Positions 27,593 through 40,301 of a stretch of DNA of 64,000 bases are shown here, piece after piece. The stretch spans positions 162,525 to 226,524 of the forward strand of contig GG745354.1 of the NCBI GenBank assembly GCA_000151295.1. Reading direction: 5' to 3'. The notes beneath the pieces are model-generated. The model was not told the DNA's origin. It saw only the letters and a list, made by a program, of their open reading frames with translations, and searched no databases. The stretch comes from Allomyces macrogynus ATCC 38327 (Eukaryota; Blastocladiomycota; Blastocladiomycetes; Blastocladiales; Blastocladiaceae). Made by a program: the position numbers and the translations under genes. Numbering within the stretch: position 1 is the first letter of the stretch; each line of letters starts with the position of its first letter.

Positions 27593-28263
27593 GATGGAGG
27601 TGGGACGGATGGTGGTTGTCGTCGCAGTTTGCAATTTCTTGGTTGGATCACTGGCTGCGCGTGGTCCCATCGCTCGACGTGGTCGTTCGTATCCAGCGAC
27701 ATTCGGGGACGCCATGGTAGTGGTGCCGACGCAATTGATGGAAGTGCCGACGCTTGAATGATCGAGGGAGTGGACAAAATCAGTCAAGGGGTCATTCAAT
27801 GCGCATGTGTATTGCGGGCATTCGCGCCCGCGGTCAGCAGCAAAAAAATGAAAAGGGAGAGGAGTCCACGACCGAAAGCGACGATTTGGCCCGAACATGA
27901 AGGAACGGAACAGAGCGAGCGACCAAGGCAAACGAACAAACAAACGAACAAACAAACGAACAAACCAGAGAACCGACAAAAAAGGATGAAGCGACAACAA
28001 ACGTGAACGGCAAACCAAGGAGACCAAGTCAAAACAATAAGCCCAACCAAAAAGCCATGTCGAAACCGCATGTCAAAACAGGATTAAGAAGGTGCATGGT
28101 GAGGGGGGTACAGATGAAAGGGAAGTGCGTGGGGCCGCGCCATGACGAGCGTGAGGCAAGAACGGCGCGGCGCAACGACGAGGGGCATCTTGAGGGGAAC
28201 CCGAGCACAAAATAACGCGACCCGACCAGACGGGCGCATCGCGTGCGAGCGAGCGACGACAGC
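27593..28263. other. convergent intergenic, with AAAC/GAAC simple repeat
   Basis: Between the 3' ends of FGH and C9-methyltransferase. A tetranucleotide-type repeat (AAACGAACAAAC units) covers about 27931-27966. No gene seen. Confidence 0.55.
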
Positions 28264-30143
28264 TTAGCAGATGCCGTGCTGAGCGACGTGCACGTCGCGG
28301 AACAGGCCCTCGCGCTTGAACTGGTTCAAGTTCTTGTGCGCGACAATCTGGTAACACGTCGCCGACCCTTGGCGCGAGATGATCGTCGACCAGGCAAGGA
28401 AGACCTCCCAGACACGCGTGAGCCGCTCGCCGTACCGCTCCGACATGACGGCGCGGTTGCGGATCCAGTTGCGGTACCAGCGCTCGATCGTGGCCGAGTA
28501 GTGCACGCCGACCGTGTGCGACTCGCGCACTTCAAACCCGGCCGTCTCCAACTGGCCAATCACCCAGGCCAGCGGCATCGACGCGTCGGCGCCCGGGAAC
28601 ACATACTTGGCCATGAACAGCCCCCAGATCAGGTCCTCGAACGTCCACCGGCGGCGCAGACCGGCGATTTGCAGGTAGAACAGGCCATCGTCCGTGAGCA
28701 TGCCGCGCACTTGCTCGAGGAATTTCGGGAAGTTGCGCACGCCAACGTGCTCAGCCATCTCGAGGCACGTGATCTTGTCGTACTTGGCGTAGGGAATGTC
28801 ACGGTAGTCCATGTGCAGGAAGTGCACGCGGTCAGCGACACCGTTCTCCTCGGCACGGCGGCCGCCAAACTCAACCTGGTTCTTGGAGAGCGTGACGCCT
28901 GTCGAGTGCGTGCCATAGTGCTTGGCCGCGTGAATCGTGAGCGTCGACCACCCACAGCCGATATCCAAGTGCCGCTCGCCCGCCTTCATTTGCATGATCT
29001 GGCAGACGCGCTCGAGCTTGTTGTCCTGCAGCTGCTCGAGCGACTCGCGCGTCGACGGGTCAGCGACCAAGCCTGACGTGTAGACCATACGGGGGCCGAG
29101 GAAGGCCGCGTAAAAGTCGTTACCGCGGTCGTAGTGCTCGCAGACCTGGTCCTGGTCCTGCGTGCGCGAGTGCCAAATGGTCTCGGGCACCCACTGCGTC
29201 AGGAAGAACAGAAACTGGCCGAGCGAAAACTGGAACTGCGCGTAATCGTAGCGCTGCTCGAGCACGTCGAGCACGTCGCCCTTGAGATCCACCTTTTCGT
29301 CAAAGTAGGCCTCAAAGAGCTCCTCCATGGGCACCTTGGTGCTGCCTGGCGCACGGCCGCCAAACCGCTTTTGCCAGTCGGCGTCGCGGAACTTGAGGTA
29401 GTGCTCGAGCGGCTTGCCGGGCGTCTTGGTGAGCTGCGCCGGCGGCGAGAGCAGGCGCGACGACAGGTAGATGAAGACGGCAAACGTCGGCAGGCCCAGG
29501 ACGAGCAGCGATGGGAGGTACCTGGAGTGTGGTCGTGAAGGGTGACGGGGGTCAGTCGACAGTTCATTCTCGAATCATTCGCGAATCCATCGCATCGGCG
29601 ACGACAACAACGGCGCGGCGCGCAGTTGCAGGATTAGAGCGCGGCGCCAGGAAGCACGCACAAACCCAAATGTGGATTAGCGCGCCGCTTCTCGCTTTCG
29701 CTCGTTTCCCGGGTTCCGCCTCGACGATTTCGACAAGTCGATAACCGGCTCGATATGTCCCCGGCAACTGGCGAAAGAATTCGCCCGCCGCCTGCGCACG
29801 CCCACCCGCCCGCACGCCAGGTTTACGCCCGCGCACACCCCGCCGCTCTCCTGCGCAGGCAGGCACGAACGACGTCGCCCACGTTCTCCACCGCAAGAAA
29901 GACCGCTCGGAAGATGTACCAGACATACGACGCGCCGAGCGCAACGACGGGCACGGCCGGGACACCAAAGATGGCGGCCCACATGGTCTTGTCCGGGAAC
30001 TGCGTCGAGCCCGCGCCGTGGTACGGCAGCGGTGCCGGCGCGACCGTTGGGCGCTTGGCGTCCTCGACGAGCGCGACGCGCGCCGACTCCCAGAGCGGCG
30101 CAAACTCGTCGCCCAGCGCCCGGGGCTTCTCGGGGCGGCTCAT
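28264..30143 (-). CDS. sphingolipid C9-methyltransferase (CFA-synthase family)
   Basis: Transfers a methyl from SAM to C9 of the sphingoid base of glucosylceramide, a fungal-specific modification at ER/Golgi membranes. Model: complement of 29920-30143 and 28264-29521 (493 aa). The 398-nt intron joins SYVW to YLPSLLVLG, creating the two adjacent membrane segments expected near the N-terminus (about 54-100). Then KVPMEELFEAYFDEKVDLKG, QVCEHYDRGNDFYAAFLG, the SAM-binding motif LDIGCGWSTL, ITCLEMAEHVGVRNFPKF and FPGADASMPLAWVI follow, all family signatures; WYRNWI and RQGSATCYQIV close the domain. The donor GTACAT fits the local style. Homology to bacterial cyclopropane synthases is evident, but the membrane N-terminus and length indicate C9-MT. 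Confidence 0.93.
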
Positions 30144-31835
30144 CTGTTCAGAGTGAAGAAAGCGCGACAGGAACGGCGGCAGTGAGCAAACGCTGCTTTC
30201 AGGTTTACGGAGTCGAAAAAAAAAAAATAGGCGTACGTTCACCATGATCACAGGCGGGTTGCGGCGGCGGAAAGAACCGCAGCGAGCTCGACAAGGACGG
30301 AGAGCAGCGCGTGAGCAGGCGGACGCGGGGCTTGCTGGAGCAGGAGCAGAAGCCGAAATTCGAGGGGACCGTGAAGGCTCGCGAGACGGGTGCGAGTGGC
30401 CGACTTGATGCGCTGCAGGGAACACTCGGCCGTGTAAAGTCGAACGGTCGGGTGGTCAGTGCCTTGCTGCTGCTGCTGCTCGAGAGAGAGAGAGCGAGTG
30501 AGTAGAGGGACGAACGGATTTTGGCGGGAGAGAGGGGGGCGCGCGCTCTCTTTATGGTGGCAAGCACAGGTGGAGAGGGCCAGAGCGTGCTGGTGCCGTG
30601 GGCGCAGAAAGGGGAAACTCGAAATTTGGCAGCGCTGGCAGCGGCGACTTGAACGTCGACTTTGCGGCAGGCTGGCGGCGGCGGCGACGCCGTGCGCACT
30701 CGTGTCGCCTTCGGCTCTCGGCTCGCCGCACGCCCTGCCCCACTCACGCGTCCGCCCGCCCGCCCAGACCTTTCCAACCACGCGCAAAATCCAACGAGCA
30801 AAACACGCATCCCGCGCCGTTTCCCATTGTTTGTTCCCTGTTGGTCGTCGTTCGGTTTTGGTTTTTGGGCGTCGCCAAGGCCTCTCTCGTCGTGCGTGTG
30901 CGCGCGCGCCCCTCCACCGCAGCGGGAAATGAAATGGCGAGCCACAACACGAGGGCTTGCAAGCGTGCGCGACCCTTGCACCATCACCATTCAACGTTTG
31001 ACCTCGACTCGCCGTGAAGCGGGAACGGTGGGCGCGCGCTGCGCCATGGTCGCTGCGTGCGCTGTCGACACCCGCGGCACCGAAAAGGCGATGAGGACAG
31101 GGCGTGATCACCTGCTGGCCACGGAGGTGGTCGTGGTGGTGGTTGTCGCGCTGCCGCCCACGAAGCGCGCCAAGCCGCCTCCAGTGCGCCGTGCGCTTCC
31201 ACGCGTCGCGGCCGTCCCTTGGGAGCCTCCCCTCCCCTCCCCGTCGGCCCGCGTTCATGAGGGCAGCCTCGCCAGGGCGCGGCCCTGGCCGTGGTTTGGC
31301 GGCGCGGGTCCTTGGCCGGCGGCGCGCGCGGGTCTTGTTTCCGTCGATGCGGCGACCACGACCAGAAAGCGAGGCGGAAGGCGCGAAGGCGACGCCGTAC
31401 ACTGTTCTCGTGATACGTTGGCGGCGGCGGTCTGGTGGTCTGGTTCGGCAGAAAGCGGTGGCTGTGGGCACAGGTGGCTGCCGTGGCGGAAGAAAGGGCA
31501 GGGACTGATCGGCGCCCATCACGCGATCGCGTCTTGTGCCGGCGCCAACGGCAGGCGCCTGCGCGTCCACGGTTGTTCGATCACACGCGAAGCACCCACC
31601 GCCAACCGACGGCAGATCAACACACCACGTCAAGCGACCGACGGCGCCCAGGGCGCTCTCCGCAACGACAACAACGACACCAAGCGCGACTCTTTCTACA
31701 CGCGCGTCCCGCGCTCTCCGGCACCCGCAACTCGCTGCAATCGCTGTGCCCGCGCCGGCGCACCACAATCCTCGCGCGTCGCGTGCCGCACAGGCAAGTT
31801 GGACAAGAACAACAACCAGCCCGCTGCCAACAATC
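30144..31835. other. divergent intergenic region, 1.7 kb
   Basis: Between the C9-methyltransferase and the Na+/H+ exchanger, transcribed away from each other. A 581-residue minus-strand open frame spans much of it, but it is Arg/Ala/Ser-biased, has no domain and overlaps the start of the exchanger. CTG/GA-type simple runs occur at about 30464-30500. I see no real gene. Confidence 0.5.
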
Positions 31836-34158
31836 ATGTTTGCCCAACCGCCGCCACCCGACCAGGAGCTCTTGGCTCCCTCAACCCCAAGCCAACCGTC
31901 GCCATCACCGCTCCCGCCGCCGACGCTGCCCGAGGACGAGGAACTGCTCAGTTCGCGCGCGCTCCTGCTGCTCATCTCGCTGCTGTTCGTCACGCTCTGG
32001 ACCTCGTATTACCTGCAGCGACATCGCATTCGCATCATCCATGAATCGGTATGGGCCACACAATGCGTTGCGTTGCCGTGCACCGCGAATGCGCGACCAA
32101 CCTCCATCTTACCAAACGTCCCGCGCCGTCAAGGTAGTCGCCATTATTCTCGGGTCCATGGTCGGGCTCATTGTGCGCGCCACGGCCGCGGGCCCGGCCT
32201 TGGGCCACTTGCTCTCGTTCAAGCACACCTACTTTTTCAACTTGCTCCTGCCGCCCATCATTCTCAACTCGGGCTACGAACTGCGTGAGGTATGTGCTTG
32301 TTTGGTTAAATGCAAGCAGGACCTCTGGCCAATGTGAACTGACGATGACGGGACGATCAGGGCGACTTTTTCGGCCATCTCGGACCGATTCTCACGTTTG
32401 CGTTTGGCGGAACGTTCCTGTCGATTGTCGTCGTGGGCGTCCTCGAGTACCTGCTGACGCTCGTGGGCCTGAGCTCGCTCACGTTTCTCGAGTGCCTCAT
32501 GTTTGGCTGCATTCTGTCGTCGACCGACCCCGTCACGGTCCTAGCCATTTTCTCGCAGCTCAAGGTCGACGCGCGGCTCTACTCGATCATCTTTGGCGAG
32601 TCGATCTTGAACGATAGTGTGGCTATTGGTACGGTGACTCTACCCCATTTCTCGCTCCTCTCGCGGCCAGCTTGAAAACTCACACGCAGGCCGATCCCTA
32701 GTCATGTTTTCGGCGCTCAACCAGATCCAGCAAGACATGCAAAACGGCATGACCACGGCAGGTCCGGCCATGCAGGCGCTACACCTACTCGGCGTCTTTG
32801 TCTTTGTCTTCCTCGGATCACTCGCGATCGGCATGACCATTGGCCTCGCGACCGCGCTCCTGCTCAAGCACTCGGACCTTGACCGGTTCCCCGGCGTCGA
32901 ATCGTGCCTCGTCTCGCTTCTCGCTTACGCGGCGTTTCTCGGCGCGCAAGCGTGTGGCCTATCCGGTATCGTCTCGCTCCTGTTCGCGGGCATCACGCTC
33001 AAGCACTATGCGTACGAGTCACTCTCGCGGCGCGCCCAGCTCACGACCACCTACCTGTTCAGCACACTCTCGCAATTGTCGGAAAACTTCATCTTCATCT
33101 ACCTCGGGATCACACTGTTTACGCAACAGGCCGAGGGCGCCTTTTCCGTCCTCGTTGTCGCCCTGACTTTGGTCGCGATCCTCATCGCGCGCTACGTCTC
33201 CGTCTTCCCCGTCGCCGCCGTCATCAACTGGTTTGGCCGGTGGCGCGTGCGCCGCTCTGGTACCACCACCCGACCGCTGCACGACGTGATCCCGCGCAAC
33301 CACCAAATCATGCTCTGGTGGGCCGGGCTCCGCGGCGCCGTCTCGTTCGCGCTCGCGCTCGAAGTGTCCTCCCCCACGAACGCGCCCATGATCCAAACGA
33401 CCACGCTCCTGATCGTGATTGCGACCGTGGTGATTTTCGGCGGGACCGTGCCGCAGGCGCTCACGCATTTTAATATCAAGTCGCAGCTCGTGCTCGACGC
33501 GCAGGTCGCGTTTGATTCGGACGACGGGATGCCACGGCTCGTACCGCAACCGCAGGCGCAGACGGACGAGATTCCGTTGTTTGGCGGCCGGACGACGGCG
33601 GCGACGGCACGCCCGCGCGCGCGCACCGCGTCGGCGGTTGTACCCGTGGCACCGCCAGTCTCGCGCGCGACCTTGCCGGCGCCGAGCGACTCGGACGACG
33701 ACGCGGACCGGCGGCGACTTCTGCGCACGGCGTCTCCCGCAGCCGCGCGGCTCGCCGTCACCTCGGATATCGAAGACGACTCGGAATCCGAATTACCGGC
33801 GCGCGTGAAGGCGCGCCGCGCGCAGGGGCATGCGGCGACGGTGCCCGATCTCGGGACGCCCAGGAGTCGACAGAATGCGGCGACTGCGACGGCGGCGCGG
33901 TGGGGTGCGGACCAGGAAGAGGATGATGATGATGATGAGGAGGAGGAGGATACGGATGATGGTGGGTGGTTTGTGCGGATCGATCGCCGGTACCTTAAGC
34001 CCATGTTCTCGAAACGCACGGCGGCAAGGGCGAATGTCCCGGCGTGGCGGCGCACACCACGGCGCGCGTGGACGCCGGCGTGGATGGGTGCCGGTGGGGG
34101 TGGAGCGGGTGGAGCGGCGGGGAGTGGAGGGGGTGGTGCAGGAGGAGTGTCGTGGTGA
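31836..34158 (+). CDS. Na+(K+)/H+ exchanger, NHX/CPA1 type
   Basis: Endosomal/vacuolar-type cation-proton antiporter. Model: 31836-32048, 32134-32289, 32361-32628, 32702-34158 (697 aa; introns 85, 71, 73 nt). Ten to twelve hydrophobic segments; family motifs IHESVVAIILGSMVGLI, the amiloride-site-like FFNLLLPPIILNSGYE, LSSTDPVTVLAIF and GESILNDSVAIVMFS (the acidic/Asn-Asp pair of the transport site), then GLSGIVSLLFAGITLKHY and WWAGLRGAVSFALAL. I chose the acceptor at 32701 because it yields NDSVAIVMFSAL, matching NHX proteins. The roughly 200-residue cytosolic tail is Arg/Ser-rich with an Asp/Glu run (about 630) and a Gly-rich end, not conserved. One acceptor is AAG. Confidence 0.94.
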
Positions 34159-34666
34159 GCGAGCGCGGCGTGAGGGTGATCCTGTCGTGCGGATGCGCTG
34201 AAAAGATGGATTTTTGAGGAGGGCGAGAGTAGCGACCTTGTCCACCCGGGAATGCGGGCACAGGGCGGACGGTTGGTCAGGGATACGCAGATCCAAGAAG
34301 CTGCTCGCGACAGGTTCAACGCTCCCTGCGAGACGCGTGGGAGCGACGCGAGCGTGGATGTTGTTCGAGAACCGACCAGCGACCACCACCCCGTTCAGAC
34401 ACCCAAAAGCTGCAAACCGCAACCCCCGCTGCCTCCATTCGGCAATCATGCTGCCACTAACTGCATACCGTCGACGATATATTGTAATCGAGCCGAGCTT
34501 GCCATCCTGCTGCCGACCACCGACGGAAATGGCCAACCACGCTCGACGCAGAGCTGCAACCACCGCATGTTTTGAGCAAGACGATGTACCGTACCAGTCC
34601 GCGACGAGACTTCATTTATTAGCGCCCGGCCCATTCGGCCTCGACGAGGACGTGGATGGCAGGCGA
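34159..34666. other. intergenic / upstream of receptor gene
   Basis: 3' flank of the exchanger and 5' flank of the receptor gene. In-frame ATGs exist as far up as 34448 but the sequence lacks coding character. No separate gene. Confidence 0.4.
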
Positions 34667-37600
34667 ATGCAGCGACGATGGCGTACGAGTACCAAGGCAC
34701 CCATCGACGAGGACGTTGCGCAAGTCGCGGCGTCCAATTTGCCCGCACAGGGCTGCCCGAGGGCCCCGGGTCGCTCAAGGACTTCATTTCACGTGTTCGA
34801 CCATTGCTACGCGTCCGCACATCCACAACGACTGCGCGCGCAACCGTGGTCGTCGACCGTGGTCACGCTGGCGCTTGCCCTCATGCTCATGCTGTTTGCG
34901 ACGACTGTGAACGCTGGTTTGTGCTCGTCATACGCTCGATTCGCATCTGCAGCGTATTCCTGACCCAACTGCCCTTCGGGACGGTAGTTACGACCGTGCG
35001 GCTCTTCCTCGCACCGGCCACACCGGGACAGGAAGCGGAACAATCATCCTCGATTCGGCCACTGCTCGACGCATGGGAAAGCACAAGCGGAATTCACGTT
35101 GAGCTCGTGTGGAACGTGCGTGCACTTGTGGTTGCTTCTCAAATCTGGTTCTGGCCGGTTGGCTAATCAGAGAGGTCGTTGACAGTCAGGCATCAACTCG
35201 AATGGTACGCCGTGATCCAGAAGGCGGACCCTGGCCGCGACCATCCTCCCGAAACTGACTTGTGGGTCTGCGGTTGACCAGAGCGGCTCGTGCAGGCGCA
35301 AGCGGCCATCGGCACTGGGCAGTCGTCGAATGTGGATGTTTTGATTTACGAGTGTATGGTCCCGATTTGGCTCTCGAACGTTTTGGTCGACTCGACTCTC
35401 GATGCGAGTGGCCGCTCCTCTTGCTAATGCCGCTGTGATAGACCATTGGGCTGGGATCCTCGCCGACAACTTGCTCGACGTGTCGCCGCTGATTCCAGCG
35501 AGTGATTTACACGCGCACGACCCGCGGGCCTTGGCAGGGATCACTGACGAGTCTAAAGTGTACGATACCTTGCGCTTTGAGTCTCGTCGCGACAACTTTG
35601 CTGACGTCTTGGATCCTTAGCATGGGTCTCCCGCTGTCTACGAGCTACACGCTGCTCTATTACCGCACCGACTTACTCGCCAAGTACGGGTTTTCTGGGC
35701 CGCCGCGCACGGTACGTTCATTTACCCTTGAACCGCTTGGGCGCAACAGACTGGCTCACTTGACCGTCTATTCCTCTCAGTGGCCCGAGCTCGAAGTCAT
35801 GGCCGAGACCATCACCAACGGCGAGTCCGCGACCGACCCGACGCTGATAGGGTACTTGCCGCAATTCATGAGCAACGAGCTGCTCACGACCAACCTGCTC
35901 GAGTACCTCGCTGGTTCGGATGCCGGCGCCCTCCTCGAACCTGACCGCACGCTGTCCTCATTCACGACCGGCAGCAAGTACGCCGCGGTCCTACAAGTCG
36001 CACAACGCGTGCGCAAGTGGGTCACATCAGCCGTCGTCGATGCGACCGCGGTTGTCGCCGACGAAATGGTCTCGGGCATGCAGTGGGGCGCAAATAACGT
36101 CGTCATGATGCGATTCTCGCCGATTGTGCCGAACCGGGTCGCGCCGAGTGGGACGTCCGTGACCTGGAATGTGACGCAGCTGCCAGGAGAGAAGGTGCGC
36201 GGCGCGTCGACACTGTCGGGGGTCGCGGCGGGGGTTGTGAGGGGGGCCGCGAATGTGACGGCGGCCGCACAGGTCGTGCGGTTCTTAGGGTCGGCGGAGT
36301 TCCAGAAGGCCATAGCGTTGCAGGTCGGAGTCATGCCGGCGGTGCCGAGTCTCTTGGATGGTACGTTTGGATTTGGTGGCGCGAATTACGCAGAGTGATG
36401 TTGAGCGCTGACTTTGAGCGAGTCGTGTCGCAGACCCGGACGTGTGCCGCATGATCATGTTCTGTCACGTCTACAAGAACGTCACGGTACGCTTTTCAAG
36501 CCCTTGCTAGATCGCACGCCGGATAACGCGCTGATTCGGTTCCCTGCCTGTCACGGTCCACCAGATTGTGCATCGTCCCTCGCTCATTGCCGGCCAAAAG
36601 TACAGCCAAGTGTCGCAAGCCATCTACACGCAGTGGTCCGACATCATTTCGGGCCAAGCGACGCCCGAGGTCGGCATAGACAACATGAACCGGCAAATCG
36701 CGACGATTCTCGACATTGACTTGCTCGGCAACCCGACCAACCCGACGTGGACCGACCCGGTCGTCATTACCATGGTCACGATCAGTCTCGGCGGCGTGAT
36801 TGGCCTGATCGCGACGAGCGTCTTGCTCTTCCAATCGCGCGCAGCACCCAAGATCCAGCGCGCGCCGTGGTTGCTCCTCTCCGTCATGCAACTGGGCATG
36901 GCGATTGCGCTCGTGCACCCGCTCGTGATGGCCGGCGTGCCCAACAGTGTGACGTGCGTGCTCCAGTCGTGGCAGCTCGCGACGTCCCACACGCTCATGG
37001 TCGGCGGCGCCGCGCTGCGGCTGTTCCGGTGCCGCAAAATGTTCCGCAATACGTTTGCCAAGCACATTGTCATTCTGCGCGACCGGACCGTCGTGCGCGT
37101 CATGCTTTTTTTGATTGCCGTCGACACGTTCCTGCTCTCGATTTGGACGGGGATCGACCCGCCGCGGCCCGTCGACACGAAACGCGCGACCTGGAGGTAC
37201 ATGACGTGCAAGTCGCAAGGCGATGCCGCGGGGATTCCGGTGTTTGTCTTTCACGGTGGATTGCATCTGGCGGCACTGATTCTCGCGGCGCGGTCGCACC
37301 CGGCGCGAAAAGTGTTCCCGGACGCGCAGGCGCTCGCGCTCGGGGTTTATAACACGACGCTGCTCATGGCGCTGGTGGTATGTACGCCGTGCGTGCCGCG
37401 AATGTCACAGGATGGGCCACTGATGCCGTTCCCGCATCGACTCTAGCTCCCGACCCGCTTCTTCAACGCAATCGGGCTCCCGATCCAGTACGCCGCGACC
37501 GCCGTGGCGCTGTTCCTCACGACCGGCGTCTTCTACGGTCTGTTCATCTTCCCGCACTTAAGGACCGCGCGCGCGTTCCGCCGCGGCGAACGCAGCACTT

Positions 37601-38409
37601 CCGGTGCGGGTGCCGCCGCATCGGCCGAGGCTAGGCGCAGCCCCTCGTCTGGTGGTGGGGCTGGGCGAGCATCCGGGTCCGCAGCAGAGACAGCACCCGG
37701 TCTCAAGCGTAAGACGAGTGGCGCGGCCGCGCTTGTGCGACCTCCACCGGCGGCGAATGCCGACCGTGTCGGGCTCGTCAGTTACTGCGTGGCGCGTTCG
37801 CGGTGGTGGTTGCCGTACGCCGCGTGGCAGGGCGCGAAAATGCACTTGTTCCCGGGCCTTGGGATGCTGGTGCTCGAGCCGAGCGATTCGGTCTGTTGCA
37901 TGTTGAGCTCCTTTACGACGTGGAGAAGCCCTCCGCTGACGATCTCCGCCCCCCCCCCCCCCCCCCATCCATAGGCCGACCCGCGCGATACCGGGCACGT
38001 CATTGACCTCGCGTCGATCACGGCCGTTGACGCGACCGAAATGACCGCGCGCAACCCAAATTCCACGACACCGGCCGCCATGGACTCGTCCATGTCACTC
38101 TTCCATGAACACGTGTTCCGCGTTACGACCACATTGATTGTCGTCGATATCATGGCCGCGTCCCCTGGCGAGGCCGCGGCTTGGGTCGAGGCACTCGCCC
38201 TGATCCGTGCGGCGCATGCCGCGGCGACTGCCGCGCCGGCACGGTCTTCAAATGCGGCATTGCGCCGCCGGCAGCCGCGCGCGCCCGCCGTATCGATGCG
38301 CGTCCCAGGGAGGTCGAGCAGTGCCGCCGGCCGTGTCAGGAGCGGATCGGCGCTCGCGAATGCGGTGGCTGGGGCCGCGGGGCGTGGGACGCCAAAGGCC
38401 GCGAGGTAG
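34667..38409 (+). CDS. class C-like 7TM receptor with solute-binding ectodomain and PH-like tail
   Basis: Model (about 1000 aa): 34667-34916, 34988-35115, 35186-35204, 35282-35353, 35442-35559, 35621-35711, 35781-36360, 36434-36486, 36565-37377, 37447-37890, 37975-38409; all phases agree. Signal/anchor WSSTVVTLALALMLMLFATT at about 61-80, then an extracellular bacterial-type solute-binding fold (about 84-480: VRLFLAPATPGQEAEQSS, NVDVLIYEYHWAGILADNLL, GLPLSTSYTLLYYRTDLLA, VRFLGSAEFQKAIALQVG). Seven membrane helices at about 502-745 resemble GABA-B/class C receptors, with the TM3 Cys (SVTCVLQSWQLATSH) and a second-loop Cys (RYMTCKSQ). A PH-like domain at about 805-930 ends AAAWVEALALIRAA. Exon 3 is a 19-nt microexon. 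The start is uncertain: an alternative is ATGGC at 34678-34682 spliced to 34780. The intron at 37891-37974 has a weak donor (GTCTGT) and an 18-C tract. Confidence 0.8.
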
Positions 38410-40301
38410 GGTTGGAACCAAGAGCGGAACGGTGGGCGGGAGGGAGCTCAGTGCTCTGGAGGGACTCGAGGAAACAGGAATGATACTCGGTTGGACGTAC
38501 GTACAGAAAGGAAATGAAATGTGGGGGGTTTGGGTTGGCATCATGGGTGGCCCCCATCGAAGCATTGGCTCGAGGTGGATGATCCTGGCATAGAACGCCA
38601 GCAGCCATCGTGGTTTTCTTGCTGTAGGTCGGACGATGGCTCGATTTATGTCTGGAGCAAAGGTTAGCTGCTTGGGCGCTCAATGTGCCCGTTAGCGGTA
38701 TTGATGTGAAAAGGGCACATTGGATCGTTTCTTTGGCTTCGTTTGAGTCCTCCTGTGGCCAAAACTCTGATGCGCATATGAATGACGAGCACACATGCAT
38801 TTGCTCCGTCAAGTGGGGGTGAAATATTGGCCACTTAAACAACGCACAAATACTCGTGCGCAATTTGATGTGGATCCGCAACGCATCACGATTGCCGAAT
38901 GAATTGATGCGAATGATTTAGTGCAAGTTGGATCGGTCCGAATTGGTTTTGGTTCAAACTCGCTGCTCGCGTTGCTCTGACGGTTCACAAATGTGGTGTC
39001 GTCCAGCCATTATCAGAGTGTGATGCTAATGCACTTGACGAGGACACGCACCTGGCAACGTTGCTCTCACGAACTGGAGCTGACAGCTGCGGCTGGGGAT
39101 GATGTTCAATGGCGATCTTGGTTCCTGCAGAGGTGCGACTCAGTTCCATTTTCCATTGTCGATTGTGACCTGACAGCACGCAAACAACATGAGGAAGGGA
39201 CTTTAGAAGCGCCAAACAGTGAGCTTCCTGAGCGTCAGACGAAGTTAGGAAGAATCAAGGCCGAGCGTGGAAAGGCAGCAGCAGGCAGGAGCAGGTGACG
39301 TGAGGTGGAGTAAAAGAACAAGAAGGAATCGTGGTACGTCCGCCAAAGACTTCGTACCTGCTGTCGTGTTGCTGCTGTTCGAAGCTGGACACACGCTATA
39401 ATGCTTCCTCGAGTCACAAACTCACCTCCACTGAGCACGATGCGACGAGCACGCGTCAGGAGATCGTGCCCAAGTGAACCTGGTACTCTTTGTTACGGCC
39501 CGCCAGTATGAGCAAGCACGGCCGACACAAATCTCCCACGACCAACAGATGGTGCCTGGTCGTCATCTCGGTGGGCCGTGGAACCAACTGTTCGTTCTTA
39601 GTTGACTGCGGGTTTCGTGCTTGATCACGACGGTTCTCTACCCAATCTTTCGTTTGCGTTGCGACAGATATGCGGAGGAAGATCTCGCCAGCTCTCTTGG
39701 GTGTGTTGTCCACCAACTCTATTCGCGTTGTTAGTTGAGTTTTACTGTTTTCCGAATCCGATTCTTGCGACCGTGCCCATTAATGCGTGTTGCTCTCCGC
39801 CAGCAGCCTTCAGTCTTGGATCGTCTGACATTGCGCGCAGTTGTCCTCTCATCGACATGTGATGACGGATACAGTTCCCATCCTGTGCATCCACCGCCAA
39901 GTACCACGGCCGGCAATCAAAGTTGGGATGGGTGTGAGGAACATTACCAGAGGACCAATTGCTCAACGCGAGAAAGGTTGGGAACAACGGCAAGGATGAG
40001 ATTGGCAGCGTGAGCACGACGATAACCGGCCGCATGCACGCGCATCGCCATATTGCTCCTTGATCCTGTTTTGTTCACCCGTTTATAATTTGTGGCATCG
40101 CGGCAGACGTGTTGGTCGTTGCACGTGTTTCCAAGAAGGAATGATATTCGTGAAGGGAATCAATCCCACGGGGCCGAATGTCGGCAGAAAGTGAAAATAA
40201 ACAAAGGACCGAACGATTCCGACGGGTCCAAAGAGCGCGACCAACGGGCAGAAACGAAAGAATAAAAACAAATCTAAATGAAAGTTGCCGAACGAAATCG
40301 A
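38410..40301. other. convergent intergenic region, 1.9 kb, AT-richer
   Basis: Between the 3' ends of the receptor and CCT genes. GC content visibly drops; only short incoherent open frames. No repeat family recognised. Confidence 0.5.

Noticed and set aside
30248..31993. 581-residue minus-strand open frame between C9-MT and the exchanger
   Set aside because: Arg/Ala/Ser-biased, no domain, and overlaps exon 1 of the exchanger in antisense; explained by GC-rich sequence with few stops.
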